64,000 nucleotides of DNA from Bradyrhizobium sp. ARR65. GTDB taxonomy: Bacteria > Pseudomonadota > Alphaproteobacteria > Rhizobiales > Xanthobacteraceae. The DNA lies in the NCBI RefSeq assembly GCF_000472385.1, contig NZ_AWZU01000009.1, forward strand, positions 204 to 64,203, written 5' to 3'. A program made the translations under genes and the position numbers. The notes beneath the pieces are model-generated. The model was given only the letters and a program-made list of their open reading frames with translations. It was not told the origin of the DNA and made no database searches. This document shows, in pieces, positions 35,817-46,008 of this stretch. Within the stretch, counting starts at the first letter, position 1; the number at the start of each line of letters is the position of its first letter.

Positions 35817-36698
35817 ATGAAAGCAGCGTTTCTTCCCGACCGCGGCGTGGTCAAGGTCTCCGGCGAGGACGCGCGCAATTTCCTCAATGGCCTCGTTACC
35901 ACTGATGTGGCCAAGCTCAAGCCCGGAGAGGGCCGGTTCGGGGCGCTATTGACACCCCAGGGCAAGATCATTGTCGATTTCCTGATCACGGAGGCGCCTT
36001 CCGGCCATGGCGGCGGCTTTCTTATGGACTGCCCGCGCGCACTCGCGCAGACGCTGGCCACCAAGCTCGGTTTCTACAAGCTGCGGGCCAAGGTCGCCGT
36101 GGAAAACCTGTCCGAGAGCCTCGGCGTGATCGCCGCCTGGGACGGAACACCCGCAATGCAACCCGACCTCGCCTTCGCCGATCCGCGCGCGGGCGAACTC
36201 GGCTTTCGCATTCTCGCGCCCGAAGATCTCGCCCAGAAGGTCGCCGATCTGATCGGAGCCGACCTCGTCGATGCGAGCGCCTACGAGACCCACCGCATCG
36301 CCTGCGGCGCGCCGCGCGGCGGGATGGATTTTATTTACGGCGATGCCTTCCCGCATGAGACCAATATGGACCGGCTGCACGGCGTTGATTTCGACAAGGG
36401 CTGCTATGTCGGCCAGGAGGTGGTGTCACGGATGCAGCATCGCGGCACCGCGCGCACCCGCACTGTCAAAATCCTGCTCGAGGGCCCTTCGCCGGAAACA
36501 GGCGCGACCATCCTCGCCGGCGACAAGCAAGTCGGCACCGTCGGTTCGACGGCAGGCGGAAAGGGATTGGCCTTGGTGCGGACCGATCGGGTCGCCGATG
36601 CACTTCTCGCCGGTCTGCCGCTGACGGCCGGCGGGCTCTCGCTCCGCCTCGCCGATCCGGACGCGGTGCTCAAGGCCAACAAGCAGAGCGTGGCATGA
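35817..36698 (+). CDS. ygfZ: YgfZ/GcvT-domain protein, iron-sulfur cluster repair/assembly
   Basis: A 293-aa folate-binding YgfZ-like protein that supports maturation or repair of Fe-S enzymes such as radical-SAM proteins. The signature KGCYVGQE is complete (Lys194-Gly-Cys196), with [11 protein letters not shown] (21-31) early in the GcvT-like fold and [10 protein letters not shown] before the signature. Its stop overlaps the start of the tag gene by four bases (ATGA), so the two are coupled. It is divergent from the dihydroorotase gene. Confidence 0.93.
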   Translation: MKAAFLPDRGVVKVSGEDARNFLNGLVTTDVAKLKPGEGRFGALLTPQGKIIVDFLITEAPSGHGGGFLMDCPRALAQTLATKLGFYKLRAKVAVENLSESLGVIAAWDGTPAMQPDLAFADPRAGELGFRILAPEDLAQKVADLIGADLVDASAYETHRIACGAPRGGMDFIYGDAFPHETNMDRLHGVDFDKGCYVGQEVVSRMQHRGTARTRTVKILLEGPSPETGATILAGDKQVGTVGSTAGGKGLALVRTDRVADALLAGLPLTAGGLSLRLADPDAVLKANKQSVA

Positions 36699-37321
36699 GC
36701 CGGTCCGCGCGACTGCATCCCGACGGCAAGATGCGCTGCCCCTGGCCGGGGGATGATGCGTTTTATGTCGCCTATCACGACAATGAATGGGGCGTTCCGG
36801 AATATGACGACCGCGCGCTCTACGAAAAGCTGATCCTCGACGGCTTCCAGGCAGGCCTCTCCTGGATCACGATCTTACGCAAGCGCGAGAATTTCCGCCG
36901 CGCCTTCGACGATTTCGAACCCGCAAAGATCGCGCGCTACAACGCGAAGAAGGTCCATGCGCTGATGAACGACGTCGGCATCGTGCGCAACCGCGCAAAG
37001 ATCGAAGGCGCGATCGAGAGCGCGAAATCCTATCTGAAGATCATGGAAGAGGGTCCCGGCTTCGCCAAGTTTCTGTGGGATTTCGTCGACGGACGTCCCA
37101 AGGTCAACCAGTTCAAGACCACGGCGAGCGTCCCGGCCTCGACGCCGCTATCGGTGAAGATTTCAAAGGAGCTTGCCTCACGCGGCTTCAAATTCGTCGG
37201 CCCCACTATCGTCTACGCCTTTATGCAGGCGACCGGCATGGTCAACGACCACCTCGTCAACTGCTTCTGTCACGAGACTTGCGGCAAGCAACACCGCGCG
37301 CCGCGCCTTGCCGTCAAATGA
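36695..37321 (+). CDS. tag: DNA-3-methyladenine glycosylase I
   Basis: A 208-aa enzyme that removes 3-methyladenine from alkylated DNA. Family signature: [20 protein letters not shown] (Cys15 and His28 among the zinc ligands), [18 protein letters not shown] around the base pocket, and the C-terminal [11 protein letters not shown] carrying the remaining zinc ligands. Overlaps ygfZ and the next gene by four bases on both sides (ATGA), forming a tight three-gene operon. Confidence 0.96.
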   Translation: MSRSARLHPDGKMRCPWPGDDAFYVAYHDNEWGVPEYDDRALYEKLILDGFQAGLSWITILRKRENFRRAFDDFEPAKIARYNAKKVHALMNDVGIVRNRAKIEGAIESAKSYLKIMEEGPGFAKFLWDFVDGRPKVNQFKTTASVPASTPLSVKISKELASRGFKFVGPTIVYAFMQATGMVNDHLVNCFCHETCGKQHRAPRLAVK

Positions 37322-37941
37322 GCGCAAATCAAGCGAGCGCAAGCAAGCCGGTCCAGCAGCCACGCGCCTGGCAGCGGATGCTGTCCGGGCGCAGGCTCGA
37401 CCTGCTCGACCCCTCACCGCTCGACGTCGAGATCGCCGACATCGCCCATGGGCTCGCGCGCGTCGCGCGCTGGAATGGCCAGACGACCGGCGCTCATATC
37501 TTCTCGGTCGCGCAGCACACGCTTTTGGTCGAAGCCGTGATGCGCGCAGAAAATCCGAACATCGATACACGGGTACGGCTGGCCGCGCTGCTGCACGACG
37601 CGCCGGAATATGTTATCGGTGACATGATCTCACCCTTCAAGGCGGTGTTGGGGGGCGACTACAAGGCAGTCGAAAAACGCTTGCTTGCGGCTATTCATGT
37701 TCGCTTCGGCCTGCCGGCGCAGTTGGCGGGCGACATCGAGCGGCAGATCAAGGCCGCCGATCGCGGCGCGGCCTATCTGGAGGCGACGGAACTGGCGGGC
37801 TTTTCCAAGGACGAGGCGAAACGGCTGTTCGGCCGAGATCCGGGCCTGCCGGAAACCGCCATGCGCGACTATCTGACCCCCTGGAGCGCGGTCAAGGCGG
37901 AGAAGCGGTTCCTGGCCCGCTTCAAGGCGCTGGAGGGTTGA
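37318..37941 (+). CDS. HD-domain phosphohydrolase (YfbR-like)
   Basis: A 207-aa HD-domain protein; the metal pair is visible as LLHDAPEYVIGD, with an upstream His in VAQHTLLV. The arrangement (HIFSVAQH, then HDAPE, then DR) resembles YfbR-type 5'-deoxynucleotidases, giving nucleotide dephosphorylation as the likely activity, though other HD hydrolases are possible. The start overlaps the tag stop by four bases. Confidence 0.88.
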   Translation: MSANQASASKPVQQPRAWQRMLSGRRLDLLDPSPLDVEIADIAHGLARVARWNGQTTGAHIFSVAQHTLLVEAVMRAENPNIDTRVRLAALLHDAPEYVIGDMISPFKAVLGGDYKAVEKRLLAAIHVRFGLPAQLAGDIERQIKAADRGAAYLEATELAGFSKDEAKRLFGRDPGLPETAMRDYLTPWSAVKAEKRFLARFKALEG

Positions 37942-38085
37942 ATAGGAGGGGCGAAGGTGCTTTCAAACAGCTCTACCCGCGGCATTTTAAGGTGGGCAAG
38001 GGCACTCGCGCGCCGGACCCACTGGCTTGGTGAGTTCCCGACGCCCCAGCTTAGCCCAGCCCGCAAGTTCGATATAAGGAGGCCA

Positions 38086-38592
38086 ATGATACACGTCTGT
38101 TCGCTCGCCGCCCTGCCCGAAATCGTACGCTTGACGGGCGCCAGCCACGTGCTGACCGTGATGGGCAAAGTCGATCAGGTTCCGCGGCCGGCGTCGATTC
38201 TCGAGGCGAACCATTTGAAGGTCGCAGTGGACGACATTATTGAGCCGATGGAAGGCTTCGTTGCGCCATCGGCGGAGCACGTCGAGCAGGTTCTGAATTT
38301 CGTCCGGAGTTGGGACCGCACTGCACCGCTGGTGATCCATTGCTATGCCGGCGTCAGCCGCTCGACCGCGAGCGCCTTCGCCGCCGCCTGCGCGCTCAAT
38401 CCGCACCGCGATGAGATCGCGATCGCCCGACAGATCCGTGCCGCCTCGCCGATCGCCTCGCCCAACCGGCTGATCGTGAGCCTCGCCGATAAGGCCTTGG
38501 GGCGCGAGGGCCGCATGCTGCGCGCGCTCGATGCGATCGGTCCCGCATCGATGATGGTGGAGGGCAGGCCGTTCCGGGTCGAGCTCGATTGA
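38086..38592 (+). CDS. tyrosine phosphatase family protein
   Basis: A 168-aa dual-specificity-like phosphatase with the P-loop HCYAGVSRSTA (Cys86 to Arg92, the CX5R motif) and an upstream general-acid candidate in the DDIIEP region. AAGGAGG sits 4 nt before the ATG at 38086; a longer frame from 37957 lacks such a site. Substrates are unknown. It is followed 57 nt later by the Nudix/winged-helix regulator gene. Confidence 0.88.
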   Translation: MIHVCSLAALPEIVRLTGASHVLTVMGKVDQVPRPASILEANHLKVAVDDIIEPMEGFVAPSAEHVEQVLNFVRSWDRTAPLVIHCYAGVSRSTASAFAAACALNPHRDEIAIARQIRAASPIASPNRLIVSLADKALGREGRMLRALDAIGPASMMVEGRPFRVELD

Positions 38593-38649
38593 GGCCGCGT
38601 GATAGACTCTCGCCCCGAGGCTGAGGCATTCGGATTCGGGGCAGCAGGC

Positions 38650-39630
38650 ATGAGCGAACAGGCTCTCAAGCCGATCGAGATCGGCCTGACCGCGGCGATC
38701 GTCGCCATGGAGGACAATGAGCCGCTGATCCTGACGGCATCCGGTCAGGATGATGGCAAGCTGACCGGCCTGCCCTTCGGTCCCTTCGATGCGGTCGCCC
38801 ACCGCACCTTCGAGATCGGCTTGCGGGCGTGGGTCGAAGAGCAGACCGGATTGCGTCTCGGCTATGTCGAGCAGCTCTACACCTTCGGCGACCGCGGCCG
38901 CCACGCCCAGGCCGCCGACACCGACGCCCATGTCGTCTCGATCGGCTATCTGGCGCTGACCCGCAAGGCCGCGGAGAGCGCGATGCCCGCGCCGGGCGCA
39001 AGCTTCGAGCCGTGGTATCGCTTCTTCCCCTGGGAGGATTGGCGCCAGGCCCGCCCCGACATCATCGAGCGCCACATTCTTCCCGAACTGACGGCGTGGG
39101 CCAGTCAAAGCGAGCAGCCGGAAACCGCGCGCGCGCTGGCGCGCAAGGACCGCGTCAAACTCTATTTCGGCACCGAAGGCGCGAATTGGGACGAGGAGCG
39201 CGTGCTCGACCGCTATGAGCTGCTTTACGAAGCGGGCCTCGTCGAGGAAGCGCGCCGCGATGGACGGCCGGCGGCGCTGGCGCGCCACTCGCTGCCGCCG
39301 CTCGGCGTCGCCATGCGTTTCGACCACCGGCGGATCCTGGCGACCGCGATCGCGCGGCTGCGCGCGAAGCTGAAATATCGCCCGGTGGTGTTTGAACTCA
39401 TGCCAGGCGAATTCACGCTGACTGACTTGCAGCGGACCGTCGAGGCCATCTCGGGGCGGCATCTGCACAAGCAGAATTTCCGCAGGCTGGTGGAGAGCGG
39501 CGCCCTGGTCGAACCGACCGGCGTGATGTCGACCCAGACAGGGGGGCGGCCCGCCGCGCTGTTTCGTTTCCGCCGCGAGGTGCTGCAGGAGCGCCCCGCT
39601 CCGGGCCTCCGGGTGCGCGGCCGGCGTTGA
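38650..39630 (+). CDS. NrtR/NadQ-type Nudix-related transcriptional regulator
   Basis: About 326 aa. The N-terminal half is a Nudix-like fold with a degenerate box (EIGLRAWVEEQTGLRLGYVE), as in regulators that sense NAD metabolites rather than hydrolyse them; the C-terminal third is a winged helix (PGEFTLTDLQRTVEAISGRH followed by LHKQNFRRLVESGALVEPTG). This matches NrtR-like regulators, and in alphaproteobacteria the relative NadQ controls NAD synthesis. The nadABC operon lies 4 kb downstream with palindromes at its promoter. ATG at 38650 chosen; a GTG at 38599 is an alternative. Confidence 0.8.
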   Translation: MSEQALKPIEIGLTAAIVAMEDNEPLILTASGQDDGKLTGLPFGPFDAVAHRTFEIGLRAWVEEQTGLRLGYVEQLYTFGDRGRHAQAADTDAHVVSIGYLALTRKAAESAMPAPGASFEPWYRFFPWEDWRQARPDIIERHILPELTAWASQSEQPETARALARKDRVKLYFGTEGANWDEERVLDRYELLYEAGLVEEARRDGRPAALARHSLPPLGVAMRFDHRRILATAIARLRAKLKYRPVVFELMPGEFTLTDLQRTVEAISGRHLHKQNFRRLVESGALVEPTGVMSTQTGGRPAALFRFRREVLQERPAPGLRVRGRR

Positions 39631-39737
39631 CAGAAGACAAGCGGATGATCGGTACGCCGGAAAGACGATCAGTCACCTGTGGATGCGTGGCGGCTTACGC
39701 CGCGCGCGCTGCAATCCAGAAACTCACTGGCTTCGCG

Positions 39738-40331
39738 TCACTCAGTCGAGCGGCGCAGTTCGGGCGCGACATCAGGCTTTGCGGGTTCGGCCTTCTCGGA
39801 TTTGACCGGCTCGAGCTTGGCGCTCTCGACCTGCGGCGTCTCCACCCGCGCCGCGACTTCGGCCCGCGGAGCACTGGCAGAGCCTATCTGCTCCGCACGA
39901 CGCGAGCGAGGCCGCGCCACCGCCCGTGCCATCAGCATCTGGTGCCCGCCCTCGTGATGGAAATCGCAATACGCGAAGCTCATGCCAGCAACCGACCCGC
40001 GGAAGCTGACCTCGTCCTTCTTGTCGAGATTGAAGCAGGGCTCGAACGGCAGACCGCGCAATGAAGCGCATACCGATTGGCCACGAATCTGCAGGGTATT
40101 CCCAGGCAGCCGGATGTGCCGGATCGGACCGGAGCCGGAGAACTGTACGGCGCCGGCCGCGCCCATGTCATCGAGAATGCGTCCGGCACCGCGGGTGCCG
40201 TCAACGCAGGTGAAGGCGAAGACCTTGCCGGCGACGAATTTGCGGGCCTCGTCGGCGGTCATCATCCCAGCGAGCGCAGGTGCAAACATGGCGCCGGCGG
40301 TAACGGTGCCCAACAGGATACGCGCAAGCAT
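39738..40331 (-). CDS. exported protein of unknown function
   Basis: A 197-aa protein with a clear signal peptide (about residues 1-21, ending PALA). The mature part has four Cys (FTCVDG, SVCASL, EPCFNL, AYCDFH) that likely form disulfides, with the segment GGHQMLMARAV following. The C-terminal 45 residues are a low-complexity Glu/Lys/Pro/Ala tail. I do not recognise a named domain. Confidence 0.75.
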   Translation of the reverse strand: MLARILLGTVTAGAMFAPALAGMMTADEARKFVAGKVFAFTCVDGTRGAGRILDDMGAAGAVQFSGSGPIRHIRLPGNTLQIRGQSVCASLRGLPFEPCFNLDKKDEVSFRGSVAGMSFAYCDFHHEGGHQMLMARAVARPRSRRAEQIGSASAPRAEVAARVETPQVESAKLEPVKSEKAEPAKPDVAPELRRSTE

Positions 40332-40443
40332 GCTGCAACTCCAACTAAACCAAGCGCGAGCAAAGTCTGCCTTCTTTACCCGCTGCTTACCATACTAACC
40401 GTGGCAACATTGGAGCAGCTTGGTTGGTAAAGTCTGAACGTCC

Positions 40444-41430
40444 TCAGACAATTTTTACCACAATGCGCCCGCGAACCTGGCCCGCAAGGATTTTCGGTCC
40501 CATCCCAATGACCTGATCCAAGCCGATTTCATGAGTGATTTCAGAGATTTTTGTCCGATCCAAATCGCGCGCGAGGCGCTCCCAGGCAATTTTTCGCAAA
40601 GCAAGCGGGCACATCACGGAATCGATGCCGAGAAGGCACACTCCCCGCAAAATGAACGGCGCAACCGATGACGGCAGGTCCATGCCCCCGGCAAGGCCGC
40701 ACGCCGCAATGGCCCCGCCATATTTGGTCATGGACAGAAGATTGGCGAGCGTGGTCGAACCGACGCTATCCACCCCACCCGCCCAACGCTCCTTGCCCAG
40801 CGGCTTGGCAGGACCTGACAACTCGTTGCGCTCGATCACCTCGGCCGCACCGAGGGCCTTGAGATAGTCGCCTTCGGACATCCGCCCGGTCGAAGCGATG
40901 ACATGATAGCCGAGCTTGGCCAGCACCGCGGTCGCGACCGAACCGACGCCGCCCGCCGCGCCCGTGACCACCACCGGACCGGCTTGCGGCGACAGCCCGT
41001 GCTTTTCCAGCGCCAGCACCGCCAGCATCGCAGTGAACCCGGCGGTGCCGATCGCCATAGCGTCCCGTGCCGACAGCCCATCCGGCAAACGCACCAGCCA
41101 GTCGCCCTTGACCCGTGCCTTTTCCGCGTAAGACCCGAGGTGGGTCTCACCCATCCCCCAGCCGGTGCAAACGACCTTGTCGCCCGGCTTCCAGTTGGCG
41201 TGGGAGGACTGCGCAACAGTGCCGGCGAAATCGATGCCCGCGATCATTGGGAAGCGGCGCACCACCGGCGCCTTGCCGGTGACGGCAAGGCCGTCCTTGT
41301 AGTTCAAGGTCGACCATTCGACGTTGACGGTGACGTCGCCATCCATCAATTCGGCTTCGTCGAATTGCGTGAGCGCGGCGGTGGTGCCTTTGTCGGCCTT
41401 ATCGATCCTGATCGCCTTGAACGTTGCCAC
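40444..41430 (-). CDS. acuI: acrylyl-CoA reductase-like MDR oxidoreductase (AcuI/YhdH family)
   Basis: A 328-aa zinc-independent medium-chain reductase. Hallmarks: [18 protein letters not shown] and [13 protein letters not shown] near the N-terminus, the NADPH motif [20 protein letters not shown], and [11 protein letters not shown]. This combination is typical of AcuI/YhdH, which reduces acryloyl-CoA to propionyl-CoA with NADPH. Other enoyl thioesters are possible. It starts upstream of an MFS gene on the same strand? No: the MFS gene lies 5' of it (higher coordinates), 44 nt away, so both may form one minus-strand transcript. Confidence 0.92.
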   Translation of the reverse strand: MATFKAIRIDKADKGTTAALTQFDEAELMDGDVTVNVEWSTLNYKDGLAVTGKAPVVRRFPMIAGIDFAGTVAQSSHANWKPGDKVVCTGWGMGETHLGSYAEKARVKGDWLVRLPDGLSARDAMAIGTAGFTAMLAVLALEKHGLSPQAGPVVVTGAAGGVGSVATAVLAKLGYHVIASTGRMSEGDYLKALGAAEVIERNELSGPAKPLGKERWAGGVDSVGSTTLANLLSMTKYGGAIAACGLAGGMDLPSSVAPFILRGVCLLGIDSVMCPLALRKIAWERLARDLDRTKISEITHEIGLDQVIGMGPKILAGQVRGRIVVKIV

Positions 41431-41474
41431 GGCAAAACTCCCTAAAACGTCTGCTTGCCGGGGGTTTTAGCCCA

Positions 41475-42719
41475 TCAGGCCGGTTGCGCAATGGCTCGCG
41501 GCACTGGCTTTTCGACGATCGGCAGGTTGATCAGCGCGGAGAGCACGCCGAACAGCACCGACAGACACCAAACGGGTGTGTAGGAACCGAAACCTTCAAA
41601 GACCACGCCGCCCAGCCAGACGCCGAGAAACCCGCCAACCTGGTGACTGACGAAAGCAAAGCCGTACAGCGTCGAGAACCAGCGCGTGCCGAACATCAGC
41701 GCCACCAGCGCCGAGGTCGGCGGCACGGTGGACAGCCACATGAGGCCGCTGATCGCGCCGAACAGGATGGCGGATATGGGCGTGACCGGAAACGAGATGA
41801 AGGCAACCGTCGCCAGCGCGCGCACGAAGTAGATGGCGGACAGGATGTAACGCTTGGGCAGGCGATTCTGCAGCCAGCCGACGCTGAGAGAGCCGATGAT
41901 ATTGAACAGTCCGATCGCCGCGATGACCCAGCCGCCGGTCTGCGCGGTGATGCCGCGATCGGCAAGGTAAGCCGGCAGATGCACCGTGATGAAAGCAAGC
42001 TGAAAGCCGCAGGTGAAGAAGCCGAGCACCAGCAGCACGTAAGAGCGGTGGCCGAAGGCTTCCGCGAGCGCCGTCTGGAACGATTGCTGGTCTGCAACGC
42101 CGGTTTTCGCGGGGAGCGCCGGCGGCGTTGCAATCGCAAGCGACAGCGGAATGATCAACAGCATCAGGCCCGCGAACACCATCAGCGCCGCCTGCCAGCC
42201 GAAATTGTCGATCAGTGCCACGCCGAAAGGCGCGAACAGGAATTGTCCGAACGATCCGGCCGCGGTGCCTGCGCCGAGCGCGAGCCCGCGTCGCTCCGGC
42301 GGCAGCAATTTGCTGAACGCCGACAGCACGAGGTTGAAAGAGCAGCCGGCCAAGCCGAAGCCGATGAGCACGCCGGCGCCGATATCGAGCGAGAGGGGCG
42401 TAGCGGCATAACGCATCAGCACCAGGCCACCGGCATAAAGCAGCGCGCCGACGATCATCACCCTCAGCACGCCAAAGCGGTCGGCAATCGCACCGGCCAA
42501 TGGCTGACCAAGGCCCCACAGCAGGTTCTGTACGGCGAGTGCGAGGCCGAACACGTCGCGACCCCAGGCATATTCCTGCCCCATCGGCTTGATGAAGAAG
42601 CCGGCGCTGGAGCGCGGGCCGAAGCTCAACAAGGCGATGGCGCAGCCGCAGATGATGATGACGAGCGGCGTGCGCCAACTGGCGCGACCGGGAGCCGGCG
42701 AAAGGTCAGTCGTCGACAT
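41475..42719 (-). CDS. MFS transporter (oxalate/formate antiporter-like group)
   Basis: A 414-aa 12-helix MFS protein. The first helix reads TPLVIIICGCAIALLSFGPR, and the early motif GPRSSAGFFIKPMGQEYAWG resembles the OFA/monocarboxylate-type subgroup, so a small organic acid is a reasonable guess for substrate. AGGGGA precedes the ATG at 42719; an extension to 42806 is rejected. Its stop is 44 nt from the start of the AcuI-like gene, so the two may be co-transcribed. Confidence 0.88.
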   Translation of the reverse strand: MSTTDLSPAPGRASWRTPLVIIICGCAIALLSFGPRSSAGFFIKPMGQEYAWGRDVFGLALAVQNLLWGLGQPLAGAIADRFGVLRVMIVGALLYAGGLVLMRYAATPLSLDIGAGVLIGFGLAGCSFNLVLSAFSKLLPPERRGLALGAGTAAGSFGQFLFAPFGVALIDNFGWQAALMVFAGLMLLIIPLSLAIATPPALPAKTGVADQQSFQTALAEAFGHRSYVLLVLGFFTCGFQLAFITVHLPAYLADRGITAQTGGWVIAAIGLFNIIGSLSVGWLQNRLPKRYILSAIYFVRALATVAFISFPVTPISAILFGAISGLMWLSTVPPTSALVALMFGTRWFSTLYGFAFVSHQVGGFLGVWLGGVVFEGFGSYTPVWCLSVLFGVLSALINLPIVEKPVPRAIAQPA

Positions 42720-42924
42720 GCAGTTTCCCCTACTCCGTTCTTGGCGGCTCTCCGGAATCGGCGGCCCGGAGGCCACAAGGATTAATGCATCTGCATGAAA
42801 AGCCAACCGTCATCTAAAAGGAATTTCATTGCGCAATGCTGCCTTGCAAATGGCACCGGTCTGTTACGCTGAATTGATCATGCGAGGATCTGGCGCGATG
42901 CGGAGGCGCGTGCTATATTTGTTT

Positions 42925-42939
42925 TGCTCATCTTGAGGA
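42925..42939. promoter_or_regulatory. imperfect palindrome upstream of nadA, candidate NadQ site 2
   Basis: TGCTCATCTTGAGGA shares 11 of 15 positions with the perfect palindrome at 43054-43068 (CTCA...TTGAG core). It overlaps GATAAT (42938-42943), a possible -10 element, so a bound repressor could block transcription of the nad operon. Confidence 0.45.
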
Positions 42940-43015
42940 TAATACGATATCCTCCGGGTGCTGAGGCCCGCGACGCTGCGGCGCCCCAGCGAAACCGAGA
43001 CCAGGAAAACGATGA

Positions 43016-43034
43016 CCGGCCCAGCTAAGGCCGG
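43016..43034 (+). promoter_or_regulatory. hairpin in the nadA leader
   Basis: CCGGCC-CAGCTAA-GGCCGG is a perfect 6-bp stem with a 7-nt loop, followed by GTTTCT, a short T-poor tail. If transcription starts near 42950 this lies in the leader and may pause or attenuate; it is not a clear terminator. Confidence 0.4.
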
Positions 43035-43053
43035 GTTTCTCAGGCCCCAGATG

Positions 43054-43068
43054 TACTCAAATTGAGTA
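43054..43068. promoter_or_regulatory. palindrome upstream of nadA, candidate NadQ site 1
   Basis: TACTCAA-A-TTGAGTA is a perfect inverted repeat ending 34 nt before the nadA ATG. It is the size and position of an operator for a NAD-responsive repressor, and the NadQ-like regulator gene is 4 kb upstream. No experimental link is available in the sequence. Confidence 0.55.
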
Positions 43069-43102
43069 TATATCTGGAAAGGCAACGTGAAGGGAGGCTG
43101 AC

Positions 43103-44209
43103 ATGCCGATTGCCGGAATTTACGGACCCGAAGATTTCGCCACTGAGCGGACGCAGGTGGTGACGGCGCCGCCGCGGACCGGGACCAGTTCGCCCCCTTG
43201 CGCGCTGCCCGCACCGGCATTGGAATGGAACAGCGAAGTCGAGCGTGCCACGGCGCCTCTGTACGAGCGGGTTAAGCACGTGATTCCGCCGATCGAGTGG
43301 CCGTTCATGGCCCCCTACGTCAAGGCGATCAACGAGCTGAAGGGCGAACGCGACGCGGTGATCCTCGCGCATAATTACCAGACGCCGGAGATCTTCCACT
43401 GCGTCGCCGACATCGTCGGCGATTCTCTGCAGCTTGCCATCGAGGCCACAAAGGTAAAGGCCTCGACCATCATACAATGCGGCGTCCACTTCATGGCGGA
43501 GACGTCGAAGATCCTGAATCCGGACAAGACGGTGCTGATCCCGGATTCGCGCGCCGGCTGCTCGCTGGCCGCGAGCCTGACTGCGGCCGACGTGCGGCTG
43601 CTGCGTGAACGTTTCCCGGGCGTGCCTGTGGTCGCCTATGTCAACACCTCGGCCGAGGTGAAGGCGGAGGTCGACATCTGCTGCACGTCGTCGAACGCGG
43701 TGCAGGTGGTGGAGAGCCTGAACGCTCCGACCGTGATCTTCCTGCCCGACCAATATCTGGCGAAATACGTCGCCTCGAAAACCGACGTGAAGATCATCGC
43801 CTGGAAGGGCGCCTGCGAAGTGCACGAACGCTTTACCGGAGATGAGCTGCGCGCCTATCGCCAAGCCGATCCGGCCGTTCAGATCATCGCCCATCCGGAA
43901 TGCCCGCCGGATGTGCTCGCAGAAGCCGATTTCACCGGGTCGACCGCGCATATGATCAACTGGGTGCGCAACAAGCATCCCAAGCGTCTGGTGATGATCA
44001 CCGAATGCTCGATGGCCGACAATGTGCGCGCGGAGCTACCCGGCATCGAAATGGTGCAGCCGTGCAACCTGTGTCCGCACATGAAGCGGATCACGCTCGC
44101 CAACATTTTGGAGAGCCTGCTCTACTTGCGCGAGGAAGTCACCGTCGAGCCTGTGATCGCGGAGCGCGCGCGGCGTTCTGTCGAGCGAATGATCAATCTG
44201 AAGAACTAA
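43103..44209 (+). CDS. nadA: quinolinate synthase A
   Basis: A 368-aa enzyme that condenses iminoaspartate with dihydroxyacetone phosphate to quinolinate using a [4Fe-4S] cluster. Cluster-Cys candidates: Cys126 in [14 protein letters not shown], Cys193-194 in [10 protein letters not shown], and the CNLCP pair (321-325) in [40 protein letters not shown] is the usual early motif. The family normally has three cluster Cys. The N-terminal 40 residues are an extension with Pro/Thr-rich sequence. GAAGGGAGG precedes the ATG. First gene of nadABC. Confidence 0.97.
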   Translation: MPIAGIYGPEDFATERTQVVTAPPRTGTSSPPCALPAPALEWNSEVERATAPLYERVKHVIPPIEWPFMAPYVKAINELKGERDAVILAHNYQTPEIFHCVADIVGDSLQLAIEATKVKASTIIQCGVHFMAETSKILNPDKTVLIPDSRAGCSLAASLTAADVRLLRERFPGVPVVAYVNTSAEVKAEVDICCTSSNAVQVVESLNAPTVIFLPDQYLAKYVASKTDVKIIAWKGACEVHERFTGDELRAYRQADPAVQIIAHPECPPDVLAEADFTGSTAHMINWVRNKHPKRLVMITECSMADNVRAELPGIEMVQPCNLCPHMKRITLANILESLLYLREEVTVEPVIAERARRSVERMINLKN

Positions 44210-44396
44210 CCCCGATCGTCCCGGCCAAGCCAACGGGTCCGCGCAAAGGCGCGCCCCGATGACAGGCTCCGCGCGAGCCGGCCCATAACCACAGGCGGAT
44301 GTTTGGCGAGGAAAGAGAACCACGAGCGGTGTGAAACAACGACCGGCTGTGGTCATGGGTCCCTGGCTTTCGTCAGGACGACGCAAGGTGACAGGC

Positions 44397-45998
44397 ATGA
44401 GCAACTCAATTCAGAATTTGAAGAACGCAGCCGACGTCGTCATCGTTGGTGGCGGACTCGCCGGGCTGTTTTGTGCGCTAAAACTGGCGCCGCGGCCGGT
44501 CACGTTGATTTCGGCGGCACCACTCGGGTCAGGCGCCTCGACGGCCTGGGCGCAAGGCGGCATCGCTGCCGCGCTTGCCGAGAACGATAGCGCCGAAGCA
44601 CATGCCGCCGATACGATTGCGGCCGGCGCTGGGCTTGTCGATGAGAGGATCGCTCTCGGCCTCACGCGCGAAGCGGCCGACCGAATCGAGGACCTGCTCC
44701 GCTACGGCGTGCCGTTCGATCGCGACCTCGAAGGCCGGCTGGCGCTTGGCCGCGAGGCGGCGCATTCGGCTCGACGCATCGTGCATGTGCGGGGCGACAT
44801 GGCGGGACAAGCCATCATCGCCGCACTGACGGACGCGGTGCGCAACACGCCGTCGATCCGCGTGGTGGAAGGCTTTGTGGCCGAGGCGCTGCTAGCCGAG
44901 GACAACGCGGTGACGGGACTGCAATTACGCAAGCGCGGCGACGACACGGCGAACCCGGAAACGATCGCAGCCCGCGCGCTGGTGATCGCGACCGGCGGCA
45001 TCGGCCACCTCTACGCTGTCACCACCAATCCGCAGGAGGCAAGCGGCCTTGGCCTTGCGATCGCTGCGCGTGCCGGCGCCGTGATCGCCGATCCTGAATT
45101 CGTCCAGTTTCATCCCACAGCAATGATGGTCGGCCGCGATCCGGCGCCGCTTGCGACCGAAGCCCTGCGCGGCGAAGGCGCGACCTTGATCAACGACAAA
45201 GGCGAGCGCTTCATGCGAGCGGCTCACCCGCTCGCCGAGCTCGCGCCGCGCGACATCGTCGCTCGCGGCATGTTCGCGGAGATCGCCGCCGGCCGCGGTG
45301 CATTTCTCGATGCCCGCGCGGCGTTGGGCGATCGCTTCGCGGACAAATTCCCCACCGTTTACACAAGCTGCATGGCGGCCGGCATCGATCCGGCGAGGCA
45401 GCCGATACCGGTCGCGCCCGCCGCGCATTACCACATGGGTGGGATTGCCGTTGATGCACGCGGCCGCAGCTCGATTGAAGGACTCTGGGCCGCCGGCGAA
45501 GTGTCGTCGACCGGCGCGCATGGCGCCAACCGGCTGGCCTCAAATTCCCTGCTCGAGGCGATCGTGTTCGCCGCGCGCATCGCCGAGGACATTGCAGGCT
45601 GCAACGCCACGTCGCCGAGGCGGCCGACGACCGAACAACCGAACCCGCGCAACTGCGCTCTGTCGACGAAAGCCGTGCACGACCTACGCGCCATGATGGC
45701 GTCGCATGTCGGCGTGATCCGCGATCGCGAGCGTCTTGCGGAAGCCGTGCGCGCCTTCGCCGCGCTCGAACGCGACACGGGCAATGTCGCCTTACGCAAC
45801 ATGGCGACAACGGCGCTCATGGTTGCGGCCTCCGCCTTCAACCGCCGCGAAAGCCGCGGCGCGCATTGCCGGGACGACTATCCGGCGGCGAGCAAAGCAT
45901 TGGCCCGCCGTACGATGACAACGTTGACGCAAGCACGGGAGATCGCGCGAGCGCTCGACGAAAGCGCGCAAGACGCCGTGCAGCCGATGATGGCCTGA
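44397..45998 (+). CDS. nadB: L-aspartate oxidase
   Basis: A 533-aa FAD enzyme that oxidises L-aspartate to iminoaspartate, the substrate for NadA. FAD binding: [18 protein letters not shown] (residues 14-31), [14 protein letters not shown], and the catalytic-domain stretch [11 protein letters not shown]; then [20 protein letters not shown] and [16 protein letters not shown]. The ATG at 44397 gives the usual length and is preceded by AAGGTG; the longer frame from GTG 44331 is a less likely start. Lies 187 nt after nadA in the same operon. Confidence 0.97.
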   Translation: MSNSIQNLKNAADVVIVGGGLAGLFCALKLAPRPVTLISAAPLGSGASTAWAQGGIAAALAENDSAEAHAADTIAAGAGLVDERIALGLTREAADRIEDLLRYGVPFDRDLEGRLALGREAAHSARRIVHVRGDMAGQAIIAALTDAVRNTPSIRVVEGFVAEALLAEDNAVTGLQLRKRGDDTANPETIAARALVIATGGIGHLYAVTTNPQEASGLGLAIAARAGAVIADPEFVQFHPTAMMVGRDPAPLATEALRGEGATLINDKGERFMRAAHPLAELAPRDIVARGMFAEIAAGRGAFLDARAALGDRFADKFPTVYTSCMAAGIDPARQPIPVAPAAHYHMGGIAVDARGRSSIEGLWAAGEVSSTGAHGANRLASNSLLEAIVFAARIAEDIAGCNATSPRRPTTEQPNPRNCALSTKAVHDLRAMMASHVGVIRDRERLAEAVRAFAALERDTGNVALRNMATTALMVAASAFNRRESRGAHCRDDYPAASKALARRTMTTLTQAREIARALDESAQDAVQPMMA

Positions 45999-46008
45999 GG
46001 AGGACTAC

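Larger units (their letters stand above)
42720..43102 (+). other. nadA upstream regulatory region
   Basis: A 383-base divergent region between the MFS gene and nadA, with no supported gene. It holds two related palindromes (42925-42939, 43054-43068), a GATAAT at 42938-42943 that could be a -10 element, and a 6-bp-stem hairpin (43016-43034). These are listed separately. Confidence 0.5.

Noticed and set aside
41424..42785. 453-codon frame opposite the MFS transporter
   Set aside because: Composition is dominated by Arg, Gln, Glu and Ala without hydrophobic core, as expected of an antisense shadow; the minus strand encodes a well-formed 12-helix transporter.
43016..43034. Hairpin before nadA as an intrinsic terminator
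   Set aside because: The stem is good but is followed by GTTTCT rather than a run of T; kept only as a possible pause or attenuation element.
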